Source of the DNA: a virus
Length of the DNA: 64,000 nucleotides
Direction: 5' to 3' (one strand)
Virus record (IMG/VR): IMGVR_UViG_3300005056_000001
Coordinates: 188,001 to 252,000 of that record
Under the pieces are notes generated by a model. The model saw nothing but the letters and a program-made list of their open reading frames with translations, ran no database searches and was not told the origin of the DNA. Every line of letters starts with the position of its first letter. Positions within the stretch are counted from its first letter, which is position 1. Both the position numbers and the translations under genes were made by a program. Shown here piece by piece: positions 58,838 to 64,000 of this stretch.

Positions 58838-59227
58838 ATGAAAAATATGAAAAAATACAGAATAAAGACAAAGAAAATTTTTGACGGTGAAAACAACCCG
58901 CTCAAGTCTAAGTATCATGTTGTAAAACCGATATTTTTTGGTTGGATTGAGCTGTCAACATATTTCTTTGGCTTCAACCATGAAATATCTCACCTAAGCA
59001 CACACAAGGCTATTTTCGACACGATTGAAGTTGCCAATAATTACATTAACAACTACACGAATGATCTTGCGTACATACATAACGGTTATAAAATAATCAA
59101 GTATTTACACGACGACATGACGACGGAGGGGTTTGTATTGATTAATGATGCGGGACATCACTTACCACACGAAACGTTATATGCGGCAAAGGATACAGCG
59201 AATAGATTCGCATTCAAAAATAAGTAA
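58838..59227 (+). CDS. Hypothetical protein, 129 aa (paralogue of 57782)
   Basis: It starts MKNMKKYRIKTKKIFDGE, with an alternative ATG nine bases later. Most residues match the 57782 protein from position 29 on (FFGWIELSTYFF, THKAIFDTIEVANNYINNYT, TEGFVLINDAG). It is the uninterrupted form of the gene. A terminator follows. Confidence 0.8.
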   Translation: MKNMKKYRIKTKKIFDGENNPLKSKYHVVKPIFFGWIELSTYFFGFNHEISHLSTHKAIFDTIEVANNYINNYTNDLAYIHNGYKIIKYLHDDMTTEGFVLINDAGHHLPHETLYAAKDTANRFAFKNK

Positions 59228-59262
59228 ATGGAAGAATCTTGCAGAATCGTTAAAATAATGTT

Positions 59263-59299
59263 AAAATCCGTACTCACATTTGTGGGTATGGATTTTTTG
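59263..59299 (+). terminator. Terminator
   Basis: AAAATCCGTACTCAC pairs with GTGGGTATGGATTTT, followed by TT. The loop is short. Confidence 0.8.
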
Positions 59300-59351
59300 T
59301 TTATATTTGTAAGGCAATCAATTATAACACTCGTTTAAAATAATATCAACC

Positions 59352-59810
59352 ATGGACAAAGTAACTTTTCAGGAACTAAAAAATGCAAAGATTAAAAATA
59401 TTAACAGAGATATGTCAATTCTAAAAAAGGTGACAAGCTCAAAAATCACATCCTGTTTGGGTATGGAGGATGTCAAAGAATTTAAGACATCCTTACGTCT
59501 TGGGCATGTTGTGGGTCTAACCGTTTTTACGGTAGGCGAATATGACGTCTTTGATATCATATTTACTGTAAACGATTTTTACGACAGCGTGAGCGATAAC
59601 GCAACACTAGAGGAATATATGGACAATGCAGTTTCTGTTATAAGATCCTTCACAGTCGATGGTTGTGTGTGTCAAGTAGGCGACACATCACAAGCAAAGC
59701 TTTTGAGTAGCGTTTCTGACAATATAGACCTCATCGAGGATATATTATATAGTGCTGCCAAGGAAATGTTTGTTCTTATGCTTGAGATGTCGGTTGCAAG
59801 TTTCGGTTAG
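59352..59810 (+). CDS. Hypothetical protein, 152 aa
   Basis: A soluble acidic protein without recognised domain, alone between a terminator and a leader region. Confidence 0.7.
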   Translation: MDKVTFQELKNAKIKNINRDMSILKKVTSSKITSCLGMEDVKEFKTSLRLGHVVGLTVFTVGEYDVFDIIFTVNDFYDSVSDNATLEEYMDNAVSVIRSFTVDGCVCQVGDTSQAKLLSSVSDNIDLIEDILYSAAKEMFVLMLEMSVASFG

Positions 59811-59889
59811 ACAGAATAAAGTCAATAACCGTAAAGTGTTAAGGTTTTGTTAAAGAAATAAAAAGATTGGGCGGTGTCGCCAAAAAGAA

Positions 59890-59922
59890 CGTACTTAGTG
59901 TCAACGAAATAATCAATAACAA
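59890..59922 (+). promoter_or_regulatory. 33-bp leader repeat, copy 1
   Basis: CGTACTTAGTGTCAACGAAA followed by TAATCAATAACAA, 15 nt before the ATG at 59938. It is repeated at 60536 with one mismatch, also just before a gene. Confidence 0.6.
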
Positions 59923-59937
59923 TTAAAAAATATCGAC

Positions 59938-60480
59938 ATGTCAAACCAACAACAACACGAACAAATAATTGAAAAATTACGCAAGATCAAGGCACTAGTA
60001 GAACAGGGTGTGGATGGTGAGGCTAATAATGCCAAGACATTGCTAAATCAACAGCTTAGAAAATATGGGCTAACAATAGAAGATCTCTCATCAAATGATA
60101 TTTTTGACTACTATGTTAAATACAAGACTGACAATGACAGACAGCTAATCGTGCAAATATGTGCAAAATTAGATATAGAAATATTCGCAGTCAGAAGAGT
60201 TAAGAAATTAAAAAAGTATTGTCTTGAATGTGATGCTATCACATATGCAGAGTTTTCGAGCATGTTGGAGTTCCATAAGACCCTTTTGGAAAAGGAAATG
60301 AAAATTTTTCTTTCGTCTTACATCCACAAACACGACTTGTTTAGTGCAAACAATGACGGAAAGAACAGACCAAAACCAACGGCTGAACAGTTGGCAGACA
60401 CTAAGGCCATGTTTGCTATGATGGGAAATCTGTCGGACAAAAAATATGAATCCAATAAGCTACGATTGGGTGAAGAGTAA
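59938..60480 (+). CDS. DUF2786-like hypothetical protein, 180 aa
   Basis: The N-terminus EKLRKIKALVEQGVDGEANN followed by AKTLLNQQLRKYGL resembles the DUF2786 region found at the start of small phage proteins. The remainder is helical and basic. Function unknown. An antisense frame of 204 codons crosses its end and is rejected. Confidence 0.65.
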   Translation: MSNQQQHEQIIEKLRKIKALVEQGVDGEANNAKTLLNQQLRKYGLTIEDLSSNDIFDYYVKYKTDNDRQLIVQICAKLDIEIFAVRRVKKLKKYCLECDAITYAEFSSMLEFHKTLLEKEMKIFLSSYIHKHDLFSANNDGKNRPKPTAEQLADTKAMFAMMGNLSDKKYESNKLRLGEE

Positions 60481-60501
60481 AGTGTTAAATAAATGTTAAG
60501 G

Positions 60502-60540
60502 GTACGGGAATATTTGGCAATGGTTTTAATGTTCCCGTAC
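60502..60540 (+). terminator. Hairpin overlapping the second leader repeat
   Basis: GTACGGGAA and TTCCCGTAC form a 9-bp stem without a T-run. The 3' arm contains the first bases of the leader repeat (CGTAC), so the hairpin may be regulatory rather than a terminator. Confidence 0.4.
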
Positions 60541-60568
60541 TTAGCGTCAACGAAATAATCAATAACAA
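60536..60568 (+). promoter_or_regulatory. 33-bp leader repeat, copy 2
   Basis: One mismatch with 59890-59922, 14 nt before the ATG at 60583. Same spacing to the start codon. Confidence 0.6.
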
Positions 60569-60582
60569 AAACAGTAATTATC

Positions 60583-60909
60583 ATGAAAAACACAACAATA
60601 TTCCAAGTGTCCATAAACAACACGGTTGTTGGTGCAATTTCGGAACACAGTCTTGTATTGGCAGTTTCACACCCTAGGGGGCAAGGTGCATGTGTGTATA
60701 AAGATATTAATACATGGCTCCTGACAATGCTAGAAAAATTTGAGAATGTCAAGGAAGCATTCGAGAGTATCGAAATGATTCCCTCAGAAGGTTTTGACTT
60801 CTTGGAAGGTTTTGAGCCGCAAGAACGTGTGATTCTAATTTTTGGGGACAATGGATTAGTCAGAATAGACTTTTGTCCTATAGAATACTTGTCAGAAATA
60901 ATCAAATAA
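60583..60909 (+). CDS. Hypothetical protein, 108 aa
   Basis: A soluble protein with an acidic C-terminal half (IEMIPSEGFDFLEGFEPQER). It shares its leader with the gene at 59938. No recognised family. Confidence 0.7.
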   Translation: MKNTTIFQVSINNTVVGAISEHSLVLAVSHPRGQGACVYKDINTWLLTMLEKFENVKEAFESIEMIPSEGFDFLEGFEPQERVILIFGDNGLVRIDFCPIEYLSEIIK

Positions 60910-60943
60910 CAGTAAAAAGTAAACAAATTCAAAATTCAAAATA

Positions 60944-61213
60944 ATGCGCACAACACAAGATTTAATCGCAATACTTAAGGCCCTTAATTGTGCCAATAAT
61001 TCATATTTCATTACAGGGGCAGCATGGGAGGACAGAAACGGGACAGAACTCGCTATAAGTCTTGACCGAAACACTCCTCTAAGAGAGCAAATGGCATTCG
61101 ATGCCAAGGTAAAGTCACTAAACTTCGAGATGATCATGAATGCAACGCTCACAAGCAAGGGTGTGCATTACATCTTGGGTGTCGGCGAATTCAAATCAAC
61201 GCTCGATGAATAG
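60944..61213 (+). CDS. Hypothetical protein, 89 aa
   Basis: A small soluble protein, coupled to the next gene by an eight-base overlap (ATGAATAG). No recognised family. Confidence 0.7.
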   Translation: MRTTQDLIAILKALNCANNSYFITGAAWEDRNGTELAISLDRNTPLREQMAFDAKVKSLNFEMIMNATLTSKGVHYILGVGEFKSTLDE

Positions 61214-61553
61214 ACACATGATCCTTGACAAGGCATTCACACAGGAATGTCATCCGTACAACACACGCAAGGCCTTTGTTTATATGATACACAAAAAAGC
61301 CTTTGCATATTGTCCGAGTGTATGGAATTTCGATTTCGTGCCGTTAGATGGCGAACTAAAGGGGTATGTGAGGGTCAATATAAAGGATGGCGAGTTCTTC
61401 CAATTACATCGAAATGAGGTTCACCAAGAAATAGATATACCATCGGATATTATATCTTCACAGGCACCAAATGGCAATAGTCTAATTTCTGTTGTTGGAC
61501 GACCAAGAACAAGGGTGTGTATTGAAGACTTTAACCCTGAAAATGATAAATAA
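61206..61553 (+). CDS. Hypothetical protein, 115 aa
   Basis: I chose the ATG at 61206 (MNRHMILDKAFTQECHPYN), which overlaps the preceding stop, over one 66 bases upstream deep in the previous gene. Soluble, beta-leaning, unknown. A terminator follows. Confidence 0.7.
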   Translation: MNRHMILDKAFTQECHPYNTRKAFVYMIHKKAFAYCPSVWNFDFVPLDGELKGYVRVNIKDGEFFQLHRNEVHQEIDIPSDIISSQAPNGNSLISVVGRPRTRVCIEDFNPENDK

Positions 61554-61588
61554 AAAAAATCCTCACCTAGTGGGGATTTTTTTTTGTT
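61553..61588. terminator. Bidirectional terminator
   Basis: AAAAAAATCCTCAC and GTGGGGATTTTTTT with loop CTAG-like centre. It overlaps the last codons of the minus-strand tail gene. Confidence 0.85.
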
Positions 61589-62154
61589 GGTAACTGAACC
61601 GATGCACTTCCTATCTTGAACGCAATGCTTAGCTCAAATGTCCCAAAGTCGTTGTTTGTGGTTTCGCTGTCTAGTGGAATATCGTCTAGTGCAGCAAACA
61701 GAAAGTCCTTGAATGAGAATACAAATGCGGTCTGACGTTTCGTGTTTTTTATCACAATGTCAAGGCTGTCTTTGATGGTGTTCTTGTGGTTGGCCGAATA
61801 CTGCCTCTGAAAACTCTCCCACAGGAATAGGTACGACATGTATGCATCCACATGATGTAGCTCAAGTGTGACCGTCTTTGAGGACAGTCCTTGTACCCAA
61901 CTTTTTGTGCCCAATTGTGGTGCTGTTGTATGACTAAAACCACCGCCTTGTTCTTGTGTCACAAAGCTGTCTGTAAATCCGACTATATTGACCTTTTTAA
62001 TGGTGGCATTCAGGAGCGATATAATGTCCTTTATATAGTCGTCGTCGTCGGCATCCATATATGTATTATATTTGTCAACCAATGACTGTTCAAACCAATG
62101 AGTTTTGAATTTCACGTCTACCAAATCAGACGATGGAGGGTTGAAGTATTTCAT
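61567..62154 (-). CDS. Probable tail-tube-type protein, 195 aa
   Basis: Size and pattern resemble contractile-tail tube proteins: VNIVGFTDSFVTQEQGGGFS, then the region FVFSFKDFLFAALDDIPLDS, ending in a strand region FGTFELSIAFKIGSASVQLP. T4 gp19 has about 160 residues and gp54 about 320. Here the central WFEQSLVDKYNTY part is extended. The GTACATA motif precedes it with 13 nt spacing. Virion role likely, exact assignment uncertain. Confidence 0.6.
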   Translation of the reverse strand: MKYFNPPSSDLVDVKFKTHWFEQSLVDKYNTYMDADDDDYIKDIISLLNATIKKVNIVGFTDSFVTQEQGGGFSHTTAPQLGTKSWVQGLSSKTVTLELHHVDAYMSYLFLWESFQRQYSANHKNTIKDSLDIVIKNTKRQTAFVFSFKDFLFAALDDIPLDSETTNNDFGTFELSIAFKIGSASVQLPTKKNPH

Positions 62155-62574
62155 ATTAATTTTATGCTATGTACCAATATTGTTGGTTGTGCCTAAAATC
62201 TATTAGTGGCATATAACGTTATTTGCCACTTTTTGGTAAATTTTACTGTATCAGCTAAAATCGGAAAAAAGCCTAATAACAGCTATACCACTCAACGCCT
62301 GTGTTTGTCGGCTGTTCGGTAGGGGGAATTTTTTGATTTTTTATCAGAAAAAAATGACCACTCTTGCACTTATCAGGGGAAACACGTGATTATTGGACAT
62401 CAAAAACACTTTTGCACGTGCAAAAATAAGCAAAAACTGTTTGAGCTTCGTGACGTTATAATATTAATACATACCACACAGTCGACGTATAAAGGGTTAC
62501 AGCCGATTTTTAAAAAATGTCATTTTTGGTGTCTACTATATAAAACAAAGAATACTTAATTAATAAATAGTAAT
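62155..62574. promoter_or_regulatory. Divergent promoter region, copy 2 (420 bp)
   Basis: There is no gene. It matches 28249-28669 in length and in conserved blocks: GCCTAATAACAGCTAT, 11 nt, CCTGTGTTTGTCG (62271-62310), and GTGTCTACTATATA with AATACTTAATTAATAA just before the plus-strand start. AAAGGGTTACA at about 62487 is the inverse of the TGTAACCCTTT in copy 1. Confidence 0.7.
62168..62174 (-). promoter_or_regulatory. GTACATA motif before the tail-tube-like gene
   Basis: On the minus strand GTACATAGCATAAAATTAAT leads to the ATG, with 13 nt between heptamer and start. Confidence 0.6.
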
Positions 62575-63501
62575 ATGAACAAATTAGAGAAAGTTTTATC
62601 AGAAATAAACAAGTGTTATGTCAATCGGATAACCTCGAATACATTCATAATTAATGAGGATTTTTGTGTGATATTGGCAGACAAATTAACATTGGATATT
62701 GGTACCTATAAACAACAAAAAGAAGGCTTGGTTAAACACGAGATTCCCGACGATTTATTGGTGCCTGATGGCCCCACAAAAACACTTGGCACAATCTCCC
62801 GAACAGACCTGTTGCATATTTATGAATGTACGGCACAAAACACAGCCAATGGTTGGAGCGATATCGTGTTGTCAGACGGTTTTTTGATTGGCACAGACAA
62901 TATTGGCTTGATGGCCTGCAAACTTATCACAACAAAGAACCTTCCTAGGCCATGTTTGTTCCCCAAGGAGTTATTGCCATTCGTCACAATGGTTTTGGAC
63001 GACAAGCCTATCGGGGTTTTTGTAAAAAAATATAATGGCAAGTTTGTGTTTGGCCTCACAGACGGAAGCAACGGTGTTTTATATCTAAAGAAGTCTCCAT
63101 ATACAAACACGCTCCCTCCCATCAACAAGATCGCACCGAGTTTCAGTGTGGGGGAATATATCAAGATAGGCAAGACCGAGCGTAACTTTATTGGATCGCT
63201 AAACAATCGTTTGTGTTTGCTCCATCAAGATTATATTCGTTCGAACGAAAGAAAAATAAAGTGTCCAATCAAAAAAGGAAAGGAGAACACAACATGGCAC
63301 AGCAACCGAATGTTGAAATTTGCAACCCTGCGGACACCGAAATCTGTTACTGACCATACATACCCAACCATCGGCAAGGAGGTGACAACAGTCAAATTTA
63401 TACCCAATGATCTGCTAAAATTAATTGGTGACCAAGACTGTTTGTTGAGATGGGGCTTGCCTATCAAGGACGAAATGCTTTTGTATGTGGAATATTTGTA
63501 A
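62575..63501 (+). CDS. Hypothetical protein, 308 aa
   Basis: A soluble protein read divergently from the tail-tube-like gene. The overall pattern, repeated alpha/beta units ending with VKFIPNDLLKLIGDQDCLL and MLLYVEYL, is reminiscent of DNA sliding clamps, but sequence alone does not establish this. Other candidates are internal virion or regulatory proteins. Confidence 0.75.
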   Translation: MNKLEKVLSEINKCYVNRITSNTFIINEDFCVILADKLTLDIGTYKQQKEGLVKHEIPDDLLVPDGPTKTLGTISRTDLLHIYECTAQNTANGWSDIVLSDGFLIGTDNIGLMACKLITTKNLPRPCLFPKELLPFVTMVLDDKPIGVFVKKYNGKFVFGLTDGSNGVLYLKKSPYTNTLPPINKIAPSFSVGEYIKIGKTERNFIGSLNNRLCLLHQDYIRSNERKIKCPIKKGKENTTWHSNRMLKFATLRTPKSVTDHTYPTIGKEVTTVKFIPNDLLKLIGDQDCLLRWGLPIKDEMLLYVEYL

Positions 63502-63508
63502 TGATTTA

Positions 63509-63515
63509 GTACATA
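63509..63515 (+). promoter_or_regulatory. GTACATA motif upstream of the holin-like gene
   Basis: It lies 8 nt after the previous stop. The next ATG is 53 nt away, further than at virion genes. Confidence 0.3.
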
Positions 63516-63598
63516 ACAAGAAGCCCGACACAAGATTTTATATAAACAGATTTTACGTTCTGTAAAACATGACAGTAGCAGTCCGCAACAAAAATAAC

Positions 63599-63922
63599 AT
63601 GGAAAAAACAATACAGGCAGCAAAGTACAAGTTCATAGAACTCATGAAGGGTTCTTTGTTTAAGGACGACAAACCCTCGTCATCAAGGATTTTTGGGTAT
63701 GTAATGATGCTCATAATTTTCTTGTTTTCCGTGGTATTTATTGCCACCGAAATAGGAAACGCCATACTTTCTTGGAAAAACGGAAATGTTTATGTACCTT
63801 CATGGCAAACGATTACATTTTTTGGGATGTGTTTGACGCAAAAGTTGACATTACTTGGGATTTACAAAAAAGCAGAGAGTCTTATTCCTAAAAAAACAAT
63901 CGAAAAAAAGCCTGTCCAATAA
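63599..63922 (+). CDS. Holin-like membrane protein, about 107 aa
   Basis: From the ATG at 63599 (MEKTIQAAKYKFIELMKGSL), with an alternative at 63569, the protein has two hydrophobic helices, VMMLIIFLFSVVFIATEIG and a second around ITFFGMCLTQKLTLLGIY, with a short loop and a basic C-terminus. Two-helix proteins of this length include holins, which form membrane holes at lysis. No endolysin is adjacent in the window, so the role is inferred from shape only. Confidence 0.55.
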   Translation: MEKTIQAAKYKFIELMKGSLFKDDKPSSSRIFGYVMMLIIFLFSVVFIATEIGNAILSWKNGNVYVPSWQTITFFGMCLTQKLTLLGIYKKAESLIPKKTIEKKPVQ

Positions 63923-63972
63923 CAAAAGGACTCACAGGTTAATGAGAATTACATAACTAAACATTGAAATAA

Positions 63973-64000
63973 ATGAGACGAGTTTTTAGATCATCACAAT
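63973..64000 (+). CDS. Start of a gene cut by the window edge
   Basis: ATG at 63973 opens MRRVFRSSQ and runs off the window. The start resembles MRRVADN at 1880 and MRRITE in the late operon, so it may be a virion-related protein. Confidence 0.45.

Noticed and set aside
60318-60932. 204-codon minus-strand frame
   Set aside because: It crosses two plus-strand genes and their duplicated leader. No domain or start context supports it.
62575-63501. Assignment as DNA sliding clamp
   Set aside because: Only a loose resemblance of the C-terminus and repeated alpha/beta pattern. No decisive motif, so it is left as hypothetical pending structure prediction.

Overview
The window looks like part of a large lytic tailed phage genome with a contractile (T4-type) tail, probably infecting a Bacteroidetes host. 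Phage evidence: a gp25-like baseplate wedge protein, a long gp6/J-like baseplate protein, a hub-like protein, a LysM baseplate protein, a candidate tail-tube-like protein, a peptidoglycan hydrolase, a holin-like protein, thymidylate synthase, an adenosylcobalamin-type ribonucleotide reductase, part of a family B DNA polymerase, and dozens of small tightly packed genes without homologues I recognise. Host evidence is weaker: AT-rich DNA, start codons preceded by A-rich stretches rather than Shine-Dalgarno sequences, and Bacteroidetes-style lipoprotein and secretion signals. I see no tRNA, rRNA or CRISPR array.

Layout: 1-5.2 kb holds leucine-rich-repeat (LRR) and small genes on the plus strand. 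5.23-9.32 kb is a complete IS1595-family element (27-bp terminal inverted repeats, 8-bp target duplication) that interrupts a phage gene and carries a lipoprotein, a hicBA toxin-antitoxin pair and a P63C-domain protein as passengers. 9.5-16.1 kb is a run of small plus-strand genes. 16.1-20.4 kb is a minus-strand block: two virion-like proteins, an unknown protein, a DNA methyltransferase and a nuclease-like protein. 20.5-24.3 kb has gp25, the lysin and small genes. 24.4-28.2 kb is a minus-strand late operon: baseplate gp6-like protein, two LRR proteins and a metalloprotease. 28.2-34.8 kb has a secreted DNase-like protein, the N-terminal part of DNA polymerase B and a virion-like protein. 35.0-39.0 kb is nrdJ, interrupted by a group I intron (with a LAGLIDADG endonuclease) and by a mini-intein. 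39-43.9 kb holds small genes. 43.9-47.2 kb has the hub gene, a second lipoprotein cassette and a duplicated hub 5' end. 47.3-54 kb has a pentapeptide-repeat protein, baseplate genes and thyA. 54-64 kb is mostly small plus-strand genes with several recent duplications, then a tail-tube-like gene, an unknown gene and a holin-like gene.

How the parts may work together: several virion genes are preceded by a shared GTACATA motif, which four of them carry at almost the same distance (12-13 nt) from the start codon. This is a candidate late promoter. The late operon led by the gp6-like gene also encodes two LRR proteins and an HExxH metalloprotease whose N-termini (MKRIVE, MRRITE, MRRITE) resemble the cleaved capsid-targeting peptide of T4 Alt. 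I infer that these could be packaged and injected effectors, which I regard as the most interesting possible system here. Other notable points are the doubly interrupted nrdJ, an apparently split DNA polymerase, a duplicated 420-bp divergent promoter region, and several traces of short-segment transposition or recombination that created fused or broken genes.
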